A stretch of DNA of 64,000 bases from Tubulanus polymorphus (GCF_964204645.1 NC_134028.1:17644153-17708152), one strand, 5' to 3'. Shown: positions 32,259 through 42,939, numbered from the stretch's first letter. The notes: generated from the letters alone by a model not told the origin. Numbers and translations: made by a program.

Positions 32259-34719
32259 TGTCTTGGTCCGTTTGTTTTTTATCCTGGTCGTTTTTACTTT
32301 CGTCAATACGAGTCACGCGTTCGAACAACCATTGAATTATGGAGTGATATTTCAACATATGGGAACAATGGGTCAGAAAAATGAATTTTGGCTTCAAACT
32401 TTCAGCTTCTCGTTGCCTGAACCTATGAATTTGCCTGTATTTGGAGATTGTGTCGCTGATAGTCCGGTTTGTTCCCTCAGAAGAAAAACTGCCATTCATT
32501 TAAATGAGCTTCTGACTAGGTTAAACAGTCACATCGAGCATACAGATAAGTTGATACAGGACTTGGTCCCTGTACAGGCTAAACCTATGGGAAAGTCTCG
32601 AAGCCGTCGCACTGCTATTTTAGGATTCATTGGTCAGCTTTCGCGTACTCTTTTTGGCACGGCCACCCTTCATGATGTAGAGCTCCTTGCACAACACATC
32701 AATGCCCTCAATAAGCGCACTCGAAAAATGGCTTCCACATTTGAGCGCCATGGCAAGCATTTATCCTCGTATATGGCAACCTCGTCCAAACGTACTGATC
32801 TAGCATTTAGGGGTATCAAGTCTAATCACAAAGCAATATCCGATTTGTACACACGCTTCCAGGATACAACAAATGAACTTACCAAAGCGTCCGAAGAAAT
32901 TAATGTCTTGTACACCAATTATGTCGAAGCAAGTCAACAGGCCGAATTACAATTACTTGAAATAAAGCAGGCTGTATACGAATTACTTAGAGGTAAATTA
33001 TCTCCAGCTCTGATACCGAAAAATATTATCAAAGACACCATTTTTAGGATTAATGCTGAACTTGCTTCAGATTACCATGGTTTTATATTGGCAGAAAAGG
33101 ATCCTCAATATTATTATGATTTGGCCGAGATCGTCTTCACTAGAAATGGCTCAGCTATTGTTATCGGTATCAAGTTTCCTATTACGTCACTGGAACCTAG
33201 TCTACAACTATATAAAATTACTTCTTTTCCGGTTCCGATAAATGATAGTTCGGATCATTCCACGCAGCTACTAGATCTGCCTCCTTACTTTATCGCCTCC
33301 AAAGATTTACAGTTTTATTCAGATTTCTCATCATCGGATTTACAATCATGTACTAAAATAGGCTCAGCTTATCAATGCCCGCTAAACAAAGCGCTCACGT
33401 CTTTTACCGAATTATCTTGTTCGTCATCGTTGTTCATAGGTCGCAAATCCAAGATCCTTGATCTCTGTGACTTTCGGGTACAATTATCCAATGTAAAACC
33501 ACTTATTATGGAACTTAATCCTTCGGAACTGCTCGTTTATAAAATTCCGTCTATACGCTTGTCTTGTGATAAATCAGAAAAACAACTTAAAGGCTGCAAT
33601 TTTTGTATGCTACATATTCCATGTCTGTGTCGAGTTCACACTCAGGCTTTACAACTTAGACCGCGCTTAAATGCTTGTCGTCCTAAATCTAACATAACTA
33701 AGATTCATCCGATCAATTTAGCAGTCATACAATCTTTTTTCGACAAAACGCTACATCAGACTATTTATGCTAATACGCGATACGATAAACCTATGGTGTT
33801 CACACCTCCCGAGTTTAATATTTACAATCATTCAATGACTTCGCTGCTAGCTAATGATAAATCTGAACACTTGAGTCTGAAACGTATAGCCAAAGCTATA
33901 AACTCGGATAATAATATATACAAAACTTTAGCTGACTCCTTCGCCTCAGGTGACATTGCTATAGACATGTCTGGTCAGGGCTGGGACACTTACATCGCTT
34001 CGGCAGCGCTTGGTTGCGTCGGTGTTTTATTTTTGATTGTAGTCTACCAGCAGTTCCGGTTACGATCCATGGTCACGGCCATAGCTGTTCTACAAAATTT
34101 TCATTCGGCTAAAGCGGCCACAGATATTCCTGAATTTCACTTCAAAGGTCGAGTAATTGAAACCACTTCTAACACTCTTGCTATAGATGTACACACTCTT
34201 GTTCAATATGCGCTTTATGGCCTGTGTGCACTTTTGCTACTGATTGGTATTATTACGGTTATTCGGAAACTGCATATGACATTTATATATAGACCTCATA
34301 CTACGCTTGTCTTAGAGTTGTCAAATACGTCATCTTGTATACATATTCCTATATTGAATTTTGAACTTTGTCCTACTTTCCTACATATTACCACACCGAA
34401 AATAACCGATCTAACAGTCTCTAGCGGCCCTAATTATAAACTGCTTGCGGTCTGGAGTAATTTCTTGGTACAAAACAGAATCAATGATATCGTTTACGCC
34501 GTTCCTACTAAGTTGCGCCTATCATTCTTTCAAGCCCTCCACGCGCGCCGTATCATTAATTCGAAAGTTACGTTTTCAGCTCACTTTGTCCTTATTCATC
34601 AGAATAGATCTATCCTATTATCTAGCCCTCCGCTAACAGATAAGCATGTCATATCTGAATTATGGCAGGATACCAATACACCGCGCCAGCGTCATCAAAT
34701 TTTAGGCGAAGTGGTTTAG
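32258..34719 (+). CDS. Env-like membrane glycoprotein of the Gypsy element (F/errantivirus type)
   Basis: About 818 codons without a stop. A hydrophobic leader (LFFILVVFTFVNTSHA, residues 4-19) fits a signal peptide. A basic furin-like site, KSRSRR at 111-116, is followed by a Gly/Phe-containing hydrophobic stretch (AILGFIGQLSRTLFG) like fusion peptides of class I F-type proteins; a helical heptad region follows (about 150-240). Cys-rich middle. Hydrophobic segments near residues 580-598 and 650-668 are membrane anchors. Proteins of this family mediate envelope fusion in errantiviruses and baculoviruses. No frame break is visible, but the start codon is not in the frame itself, and the parent element lacks gag. 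Confidence 0.8.
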
Positions 34720-35456
34720 TCGAAATTTACAAGTAACATACTTAGTTGATGTATATATACTGCTCCACACGTATGTTAGATCTCATTGTTATTACTTTAT
34801 TATGACATCGTGTTATTTCAAAATTATTCTGTATGTTTATGTCAATTGATGCATGGTCCATGTACTAGAATGTTAAACGATTAATGTGACTATGGTAACG
34901 AAATGTATGACTTTGTGTTATTAAATAATAATATGTGTATTTATCTTTAGCTACAAGGTACTGAATGAAATCAAACGTATAACAAATGAATGATATACAA
35001 TAATATCTCATTATGTCAAACAGAAAAACTTCTTCTGTCAGTACAGTACTTGTAATTTCAGTATTGCGCTATTTGTTTCCGATACTGACCAAAATAATAT
35101 GCTAATTACTACGTATGTATGTTAATAGGCTCCTAAGAAGCCACGGCAACAGTATAGCCACTAGTAGCTACAATGTTTATGATATCTTGTTCATTAATAC
35201 ATGTATAAATATTAAATATGGGGTTAGTTTCTTTTAAAAAAAAAAAAATATTATATACGTCTTACGCATTATGTTATTGGCATTTTTAAATCAATTGCTT
35301 TCTTTTCACTTGTATATTTTGCATGTTTATCCTTATGGTTCTTTCATGGTATATTTGCGTTCAGCGTGTTCGCGTAATGTTGTGTTCGCTATAAACTTTT
35401 CACATATAATGTTCATTTTTTCTTCGCGCTTTCGGGGACGAAAACCAAAGATATAC
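34720..35456 (+). other. 3' untranslated region of the Gypsy element
   Basis: AT-rich non-coding DNA between the env stop and the purine tract. No gene seen. A short A run (35237-35250) is present. Confidence 0.5.
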
Positions 35457-35466
35457 TAGGGGAGGA
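35457..35466 (+). promoter_or_regulatory. Polypurine tract before the right LTR
   Basis: AGGGGAGGA directly precedes TATAACAAGC, the start of the right LTR (an expected TG changed to TA). This is the plus-strand primer site of LTR elements and shows that the right copy is the one in normal orientation. Confidence 0.65.
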
Positions 35467-36063
35467 TATAACAAGCTCAATTTTACTAATTCATTTCTAT
35501 ACGTTATTCATCAATTATATATGTTACATACATCATATTGGACATAGTTTTAATCAGCGTTAGTTCAGCTTTCTAATTATGATGACAATTTCCTTGAATT
35601 ATTATTTTTTAGAAAGTGTATTTCTTTCAAGTTACATCTAGTATAAAGCGTATATAACTTTATGACATCTGTCCTTTGTTTTAAAAGAGAGACGAACTGT
35701 CTGGACACATATTGTTCACAGCTCGACAAAACTAGTCGAGCAAATCTTTAAGACAATACGTTGATAATTACTCCAAATGTTTGGTGCTCACAAACTAACA
35801 CAACACAGATCGCCAGGGTAACGAGACCCTTAGCCAATGAGATTTTGAGTATGTGCCCTGATCCAAGGGGACGGGCCAAAACCATCAAGGTTGAGAACTG
35901 TCCGAAAATGGTCAGTTTCATCTGATGGTTCAATAAACTAACATTGCTTCTCCTCTCGGAATTTCAGGTGTTTATGTGTTTCTTTGGTTGTCGCTCTACT
36001 TAGCTAGAATTCCCCTATCACAAGTGATACTAAGAAAGTCACAAATATATTCACGACGTTACA
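35467..36063 (+). repeat. Right LTR, normal orientation (597 bp)
   Basis: Runs from TATAACAAGC after the purine tract to GTTACA, then the GCAG duplication. Reverse complement of the left copy. Confidence 0.9.
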
Positions 36064-37134
36064 GCAGCCACAATGCAGCAAAGTACTTACTGCTTACGAA
36101 AACTATCGCAAAGGAGACGTTTTCTTGTTACAGAACTAGATCCATTAGGTAAGCCAAACTCTGAGCAGCACTAGTCTCCTGTTTTCTACCCTGGCAGTTC
36201 TTTTATATCTCTTATATTCTCTGCATTTTCCAGCGTCAGATTCAGAGTGTCCCAGCAACAGGGAAACTGCCCAAAGCTCTAGCAATGGTATGTATGAATG
36301 TTAGTTTGTTCATGGTACATTTAGTATTCTACTGCTGTACCTGTAAATTCTGTATTCTTTTTTCAACTTTTTTTTATAGTGAGTTCAGTGAAAGACTCAG
36401 ACTTGTCACCAGACATGGGCGATGGCTTTGCTGTATTACCAAGCGATGAACCAACCTGCCAGTAAACGTTAGTGAACCTTCGATCGATGCTGTATTACTC
36501 AGTGATGCCCTGCCAGTGAACGTCAGTGAACCTTCAATCGATGCTGTATTACCAAGCGATGCCCTGCCAGTGAACGCCGTGAATTATCTACAAGTCAGTC
36601 AGTTATGTTGGAAAAAGTCGGTGGACGAGTTGAAGATATTGTTTCAAAACTTATAAATTTGGATTCGAGAATAAAAGGAAGGTGTGGTGCTGGTATTGTC
36701 TTGGTTGACAGCATTCTCGTGCGGTTTGCTGAGATGTATAACTTGAGAGTTACAGACTGTCAAAAAGCTGAAGGTAATTGATGATAAAATATTTAATAAT
36801 ACTTGTGTTAGAACTTAATCATATTTGACATAATAAAAAATTAATTTTTATGATTTAATTTATTCTTTAGAGGATAAAGGAGTGAGTGAATGTACGAGAA
36901 AGCAGACTACTGTTTCAAAAGACAAGTCTGGAGAATCTCCGACTGTTTTAAATGATGCTACTGCTAGTAAGTGCTTTGAATTCCGGATTAAATGGCTTTC
37001 CTGTGTTCATATGTAATTAGTCTCATGAATTTCATTTCAATTCCATTTAGAAACCTCTAATTTGGAGCTTAGCGATGTGAAACTTCCGCCAAGAATGCCT
37101 ACGCGTGGTAGGCCTAAAGGTGCGGTATCGACTG
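36064..37134 (+). pseudogene. MULE transposase, middle part
   Basis: Continues the transposase after the Gypsy insertion: KVLTAYENYRKGD (36080), then segments with splice-like borders, a three-fold repeat coding VNVSEPSIDAVLPSDALP (36440-36590), EKVGGRVEDIVSKLI (36610), and LPPRMPTRGRPKGAVSTV (37084-37135), the basic GRPKG block usual near the end of ZSWIM-like MULE proteins. Stops and frameshifts are present. The LINE enters directly after GAVSTV. Confidence 0.65.
36455..36590 (+). repeat. Tandem repeat of about 62 bp, about 2.3 copies, in MULE coding DNA
   Basis: Units of the form CCTGCCAGT-AACGT-AGTGAACCTTC-ATCGATGCTGTATTAC recur from about 36457; the last is partial. They sit in a region with coding character, so they would lengthen a linker. 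Confidence 0.7.
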
Positions 37135-37352
37135 TAATAATAATTTATTTTCGTAAACCGGTTACGAGGTGCAAGCCAACAGGCTGTACATAAAATTAAG
37201 GCGCTGGAACCTTGTGCAGAGTGCAGGGGAATGTGCAGTGATACTTATAAATAATGCTATTAATAATCTTAATGCTAACAATAATAATTATGCTAATCAA
37301 TAATAATAATAATAATAATGCTAACAATAATAATACATGTAATGCTAATCAA

Positions 37353-37388
<36 letters not shown>

Positions 37389-38700
37389 AAATTCTAATAA
37401 TGATGACAACAATAACTTATACAAATACAAATACAATGATAATCATAATTACGGCAATATACTATAACCATTAATATTTCAGTAATTTAGGTAAAGATAC
37501 TCATAATGATAATAATAATAGTAATAATAATAATAATGATAATAATAATAATAGTAATAATAATAATAATGATTGATTAATAATAATAATAATAATAATG
37601 ATTGATTACAAATATGGAGAAAGCAAATGCCACAGATAATAATGATTACAAAGATAGATAGTCTAGTATAGCGGTCTAGTCAAGTTTAGTTAAGACTAAA
37701 CACATACCAAGTTTTTCCTCAACGGGAGATGAATAATTACGCGTATTTCAGTAATATTTGTGTTTTAAATTGGAATGATAGTGAATTTATGCTGGTGGAT
37801 GAACGGATAACATTCGGAGTATTTCGCCAAATACTAGGCATCTGAGCTAAGAAAGATTTACTGGATAATTTGGATTTATGGAAAGCAGCTCTCGCATAGT
37901 TAAACTGTCTGGTATTGTGGGAGTGGAAGTTAAAATTATGATGAAATAAATTTAGCAGTGGAGATGGGAGTTATGAGTGTATTGAAATCCTAATTTGATA
38001 CTTTCCAGTTGAATCAGATCATGGAATTTAAGTATTTTATATTTTTTGAAAATAGGACCTGTTGGGGCGTTATAAGCTGAGTTTTCGATGAGTCTTAGTG
38101 CTTTTATTCTGAATAGTAAAGAGCCTTTTGGATTGACTAGATGATAACAATGGCCCCCACGCAATAAGTGCATACGTTAGGTGACTTTGGATATAGCTTA
38201 TATATAACAGTTTTTTAGTCCAGCAGGGAATGAGATTTTTTAAGCTTCTTAAAAGATATAAATTTTTGTTTAATTTGTTGATTAATTGTTTTACATGAGG
38301 TTCCCAATTTAGACGATCATCAATTAGCAAACCAAGAAATTTAGTAGAGTTTACCATTTCAAGAGAGTGTTTTCCAAATGCTATTTTGTATAATGATTTG
38401 TCAATGGTTTTATCTTTTGAAAAAAGTAAGCACTTTGTCTTATCTATGTTAAGAGTGAGTTTATTTGAGTTTTTAACCAGTCAATGATAATATTGAGATC
38501 AATTTTAGCATTATGCAATAGTGAATTCATATGTTTGTTGGAAATAAGTAAGTTAGTATCATCTGCAAAGGAAATTGTCATTGGTCTTCCGGTGAAACCA
38601 GATAAAAAACACGTTTCTGAATGTAGCCCCATCGGACAAAGAAAAAGGTAACTGGATATTTTCCGTAAGATTTTGAAAAAATCTGCATGTTGCATGGTAT
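37135..38700 (-). pseudogene. LINE (RT) copy inserted in the MULE, minus strand
   Basis: Minus-strand frames read FADDTNLLISNKHMNSLLHNA (38560 downward), INSLLTLNIDKTK, then NSTKFLGLLIDDRLNWEPH (38350), LRSLKNLIPCWTKKLLYISYIQSHLTYALIAWG. This is the RT palm and thumb of a CR1/Jockey-like LINE. Its 3' end, with AAATAAATTATTATTA, lies at 37140, right at the MULE coding sequence. An AAT microsatellite (37230-37620) lies within. Frame breaks present. Confidence 0.75.
37230..37620. repeat. AAT/TAA microsatellite, imperfect
   Basis: Long imperfect run of AAT units with interspersed GCTAAC and GATTGATTAA words. Within the LINE copy. Confidence 0.85.
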
Positions 38701-39090
38701 TTATTTCATTCAGCTATTTGTTTGTATCTTTTGCCGCAATTCTTGCTATGATAGTGAACGAAAACATGATCCCTAACATTATGCAAGGAAGGTTGATAAC
38801 GACAGCTGACATCGATGAAGAAAATGTGTCGTTAAAAATAACCGATGATACTGTTACTCTGTCTCGAGTTAAATGCTACTTTTAAGAACGTGCATTTGTG
38901 AAACTGTTGAAACTACAAGATAAATTGAGAAAGAAAGAAGATGAATGGTTGTGTGTCACATGTAAAAAAACTATGTGAATGAACAGTCAGTTCGTTGTGA
39001 TAGGTGTCTGGAATGGTTTCACATCTCGTGTGTTGGAATGTCTTCACTAACCAAAAAATAACTTGGATATGTCGAAGTTGTTGTGATTGA
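38701..39090 (+). pseudogene. MULE transposase C-terminus with PHD-like zinc motif
   Basis: NENMIPNIMQGRLITTADIDEE... (38752-38885), a stop, then FVKLLKLQDKLRKKEDEWLCVTCKK (38893-38970) and, one frame over, EQSVRCDRCLEWFHISCVGMSSL (38980-39050) and WICRSCC (39060). The spacing of C-C...C-C...H-C...C-C is that of a PHD finger, as found at the end of this MULE group. One stop and one frameshift. Confidence 0.7.
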
Positions 39091-39099
39091 ACTGTAGTA

Positions 39100-39660
39100 C
39101 TTAGTAATGAAAATATTATGAAAATGATGTTCGATTTCTCGATGTAAATATCTTAAGTTTGAATCTATTATCGTATAATCTATTATTACACTGTGCAATT
39201 TAGACTAAGAACTGCTGTTTTATGTTACATGTAAACATACAGTATGTATTTTGTTTCTTGAAATTAAATATTTTTTATACATATACATAATAATTTGCTG
39301 TTAACCATGCTTATACTTGAATGAGAAACATGTTTTGTAAATATTTGAGTTTTCGATGTAAATAAGTTTAATCTGCACTGTGCAATTTAGGACTGCTGTT
39401 TTATGCTATGAATTTCGTTTCTAGTATTTTGATTATTGAAATGAATTTTCTTGTCTTTAAATACACCTGCTTTCTTGAGTTTTTAGAAAATATTGAAGTT
39501 TCAATCTATTTGAAAACTGTGCAATTTAGTTTAATAACTGCTGTGTTATGCTACATGTATTTTGTCTCTTGAAATTAAATATTTTCTTTAAAACTGCTGT
39601 CCTTCACTTAATGAACAATTGTATTGAAATTAATTATCTGAGTTTTCAATGTAAATATTA
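39100..39660. repeat. About 200-bp degenerate tandem repeat in the MULE 3' region
   Basis: Three loose units sharing GAGTTTTCGATGTAAATA, CTGTGCAATTTAG, AACTGCTGTTTTATGCTAC and CTTGAAATTAAATATTTT (around 39130-39290, 39345-39470, 39480-39660). Confidence 0.65.
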
Positions 39661-39814
39661 AGTGTTTTTAGAGTTATATATATATATATATGTGTCAGTT
39701 TAATCTTGTCAGTCGACCTCCTCCACGGGTGCCTTCAAATACGATCTCCCTTCAAAATTAAAAATCCCTAAGCATCATCGGTTCCGTCAATATTAAGCGC
39801 TAGTCGTCAGTTAA

Positions 39815-40105
39815 AACACGTCCGTCAGAATAGTTTAATGAACTGCCCGGACGGATCCATCAAAATAGTCACTGCTACGTATTCGTACGGAATTCGTCAG
39901 AATAGTTCGGACGGGTACGTCAGAATAGCCGCCGGTGTTATTCGTACGGCTTTTAGTCAAAACCAGTTCCGTCAGAATAGCTCGGACGGGTCCGTCAGAA
40001 TAGCCGCCGGTGTTATTTGTACGGCTTTCAGTCAAAACCAGTTCAGTCAGAATAGCTCGGACGGGTCCGTCAGAATAGCCACAGCGTTTTATTTTACCGG
40101 GTCCC
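39815..40105 (-). repeat. MULE right terminal inverted repeat with 75-bp subrepeats
   Basis: GTCAGAATAG occurs at 39896, 39919, 39971, 39994, 40046 and 40069, giving a 75-bp unit in about 2.5 copies (CGGACGGGTCCGTCAGAATAG ending each half). Reverse complement matches the left end. Long ends with internal tandem units are typical of MULEs. Confidence 0.8.
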
Positions 40106-40360
40106 TAAACGTTAGATTGTTTGCATCTGGCCAGAAATGAGAAACGAGGTGTCTTTTTCGATCTCACTCAGTTCTTTCTAATTGGTACAATGTATCACGT
40201 TGCCCTTGTTTCTTATTTCCTTAAAGACATGTACTATTCAAGTAGCTAAAGCACATGCACCAAATAAACAAGTAAACCTATAAAGTACTATATGTTTCTT
40301 TTTCACTTTACATGCATTCTTTCTAAGCAGGTTTAGACGGCTCCTCTATGAATTTTCTCG

Positions 40361-40463
40361 TTATGATAACACGGTTGATGTAAATATATTCTGTAATATT
40401 TTTGGTAATGTCTCGGTGTCCATACAAACAAATCCCTTTCCAGACGGAAGATTCTTCACCAAA
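40361..40463 (-). CDS. VWA8: VWA8 last coding exon
   Basis: Minus strand, acceptor CCTTGCAG then TTTGGTGAAGAATC. It reads LVKNLPSGKGFVCMDT then LPKILQNIFTSTVLS and stops at TAA (40361-40363). This is the known C-terminus of von Willebrand factor A domain-containing protein 8 (compare the conserved -SFVAMDT--IPQILQ-IFTSTML- ending). The phase (one base completing the codon split after 42940) matches the previous exon. VWA8 is a mitochondrial AAA-type ATPase with a C-terminal VWA domain. No damage. An (AT)n run lies 17 bp upstream of the acceptor. Confidence 0.9.
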
Positions 40464-40478
40464 CTGCAAGGAATTATG

Positions 40479-40479
<1 letters not shown>

Positions 40480-40548
<69 letters not shown>
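40480..40548. repeat. (AT)n microsatellite beside a VWA8 splice acceptor
   Basis: About 34 AT units, just upstream (on the minus strand) of the last-exon acceptor of VWA8. Confidence 0.95.
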
Positions 40549-40551
<3 letters not shown>

Positions 40552-40648
40552 GTTTTGACAAAATGTTCAAATTCCAATTCATTTCACGAAAAGCTCATGA
40601 CAGGTTGGTTATACGCAGTGATTGAAAAAAAAAACAATGAAATTTACT

Positions 40649-40960
40649 ACAGTCACCTCCTGATATACTGCCCTCCCATATACCGCCATCCCGGTCTACA
40701 GCCAGGTGTTCTCAATGTACATCTCTATACAAATACATAGGAAAACAACCCTTTTATACCGCCATACTCTCGTTCTGCACCGATGCTGGTGGTATATCAG
40801 CATAAACATTTACAATTTATAAAGATATACGCCTAATTCTTATTTCAAAGACTCTACGCACTTGCCATTAATTTTTATCACGGCGGCACTATGGAACGCC
40901 ATACTAGCAAACACTACACGTCGAATTTTAACTATGTATTCGCAGCGTTCGCAACAAAGC
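40649..40960. repeat. pogo/Tigger-like terminal sequence, copy 1
   Basis: ACAGTCACCTCCTGATATAC followed by TATACCGCC words; inverted relative to GGCGGTATATCGAGATATGA at 61127-61150. CAGT...GATATACCGCC ends resemble Tigger/pogo elements. No transposase seen. Confidence 0.4.
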
Positions 40961-41025
40961 AAGAGTCATAATGAGATTTAGCGCTATATAAAAATTTTAT
41001 TTTATTAGTTTTATTATTATTATCA
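40955..41025 (+). mobile_element. 3' tip of a CR1-like LINE
   Basis: CATAATGAGATTTAGCGCTATATAAA then ATTTTATT and TTATTATTATT, the same ending as the CR1-like LINE at 52200-52256. Confidence 0.6.
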
Positions 41026-41032
41026 GCGTATA

Positions 41033-41214
41033 ACCAACTCACAATCTTACGAAGTTAGTTTTGAAATTCTATAACAAGATGCATTTTTCAACAGTTACTG
41101 TAAATTTTTTAGTCATGCCATCATCGTTCACAAGGTGGCGCTGAGGTGAATTATTTCTACTGAAAAACGCTTCTTGGTCAACTCAAAACTAACTTCGTAA
41201 GATTGTGAGTTGGT
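41033..41214. mobile_element. MITE with 32-bp perfect inverted ends
   Basis: ACCAACTCACAATCTTACGA... (41033-41062) is the exact reverse complement of the stretch ending at 41214. 182 bp in all, no coding. In the VWA8 last intron. Confidence 0.9.
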
Positions 41215-41570
41215 TCTATGATTCCGAAAACCTTGTTCAAATTCGATATAGAATTTTTGCCAGGATGGCATTGCATACGGTGTGCAGTTGTTACAATCAT
41301 TTAGAATGTTAGAATCATTTGCAGTTCCCAGCGAAACTTAAACTAGTGGGGCGCACTTTTCATATACATACACGTAGCTAGCACGGTGTGGAGCATTAAT
41401 ATACATAACAGCGCATGTGTTTTATTTTAACAGCGCATGTGTTAAATTTAGTTCCAACAACAAATAAATAACTAGATTAATAAATAAGCAACGCGTTCTG
41501 ATGAAATTCAATAGGGTAATAGATTTTATGACTGCATAGAATGTTTTGAAAGTTCGTACAGCAGGGTTCG

Positions 41571-41695
41571 TAAAGATCAGGGAAAACTGGGGAAAATCAG
41601 GGAATTCAGAATTTTTTTCCCTGCAGGGAAAATCAGGGTACCTAGGCTTTTTCCTTTGAAATCAGGGAAAAGTCAGGGAATTTCAGATTCTAAGA
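41571..41695. repeat. CAGGGAAAA/TCAGGGAA short interspersed words
   Basis: At least seven CAGGGAA words in 125 bp, with CCCTGCAGGG in the middle. Similar arrays mark transposon ends in other animals. No gene. Confidence 0.55.
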
Positions 41696-41699
41696 AATA

Positions 41700-42160
41700 G
41701 AAAATTTTCTGAATACCATTGCTTTGGTATCTGCTGCTATATGCTCTTAGCAGTATGCAGTGTTGCAGTGTGTTCGGTACCAGTTTACAATTATCCAGGT
41801 ATTAATGCCAGAGGTATAAATACCATAGGTAATAATGCCAGAAGTAAAAAAGGAAAAATCACGCGTAGAAATGCCAGAAGGAAATATTAGGAAAATTTAG
41901 TGAAGAATTTATTAACATCGAACCTGAAAATTCTTATTTACACTAGATTTTACGTAATGAATGCACAGTTTAGAACATATTCCGGCCTATGAAAAATAAA
42001 AAAGAGTGAATGACAAATTTGTAAAATAAAGAGAATCACAAATCTATAAAATAAAGTCTAACATAAGAAATTCATTAAAATTATTGATATTTTCATTTTG
42101 AGATCATTGGAAATTAGAAAATTAACACATATTCTTATATAATTGTAATAAAAAAGGGAA
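41700..42160. other. Intronic non-coding DNA, nothing recognised
   Basis: AT-rich intron DNA of VWA8. Confidence 0.4.
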
Positions 42161-42164
42161 CATG

Positions 42165-42440
42165 ATAAAACCTGGAAGTAAGACGGTAGACGATACCGTG
42201 GGTTCATGTGAACACCTGCTGATTTCTGCGGGCTAAGCCAATCATAGAGGAGTCTTTGCTTTCTGATTGGCTTTTCATAACCAATATTTTTGCGATCAGA
42301 TATTCCCGAAAAAGCTCATATCAAATTTAACGAGGCCCTCTTTCAAAATTCAGCTACGTAGAGTTTGGAGAATGGATAATGCTCTAATGAATGATTTGTA
42401 TGAATATATGCTCAGTTGCACAGTAAAAGAGCCTTTACTC
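42165..42440 (+). repeat. Dispersed repeat, direct partner at 53188-53400
   Basis: AAACCTGGAAGTAAGACGGT, ACACCTGCTGATTTCT, GGAGTCTTTGCTTTCTGATT and TGGATAATGCT are shared in order with 53188-53400. Both copies are in VWA8 introns. Confidence 0.8.
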
Positions 42441-42939
42441 TGGAAACCATGTCATTTCAGTTCGCTCCATTTGTATAGTAATAGGCTCAGCCTACGGCTA
42501 GCCTAAAAACATTTTTAAAAAGTCGGAATTCCCATTAAAGTCAGAAGATTGGGAACCCTGGTCATGAGTACATACCTTCAAGAAGACGATTAAAAATACG
42601 TGTCAAAATACATGTTTAAAATAAGTGTCAGGGCGAATTCAGGCGGCTTGAGGAGTAATAGGCAGGGCGGATACGGGTGGCTTGAATGCTAATGGGTTTG
42701 TTACGCAGTACTAGCGTGTATTTTTGACGTATTATATTTCACCGATCACAGTTTCACGGGTGATCAACCATGTATATTATTGTGTATATAAACCTTTTCC
42801 TGCAATTAAGTGGGGTTCAGTTTTCGTTTGTAGTTTTCAGTTTTCGAGTTATTTTTATGCCTTTGGAGGATCTACAGTCCCAGGTCATTTTCCGTATGAC
42901 AGGGTTAACTCACAACTGAGGAATTAGAAAATTACTTAC

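Larger units (their letters stand above)
27625..36063 (+). mobile_element. Ty3/Gypsy-like element with env, LTRs in inverted orientation, no gag
   Basis: Outer ends are TGTAACGTCG (27625) and CGACGTTACA (36063). The internal part has pol (28213-31893) and an env-like frame (32258-34719) but no gag, protease or primer-binding site. The right LTR is in normal orientation after a purine tract; the left copy is its reverse complement and lacks 9 bp at its inner end. The two copies are nearly identical, so the insertion is recent. It sits inside the MULE transposase with a GCAG duplication. Confidence 0.85.
25456..40105 (+). mobile_element. MULE-type DNA transposon, interrupted by later insertions
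   Basis: Inverted ends built from CTATTCTGACGG and ACGGACCCGTCCGA occur at about 25470-25570 and, reversed, at 39830-40090. Between them lies a spliced MULE transposase with SWIM and PHD-like zinc motifs, in pieces at 25646-27624 and 36064-39090. Removing the Gypsy-like element at 27625-36063 and the LINE at 37135-38700 leaves about 4.6 kb, a reasonable MULE size. Confidence 0.8.

Noticed and set aside
40361..40582. Protein with an isoleucine-tyrosine repeat
   Set aside because: The repeat is the translated (AT)n microsatellite in the intron; only the last-exon part is coding.
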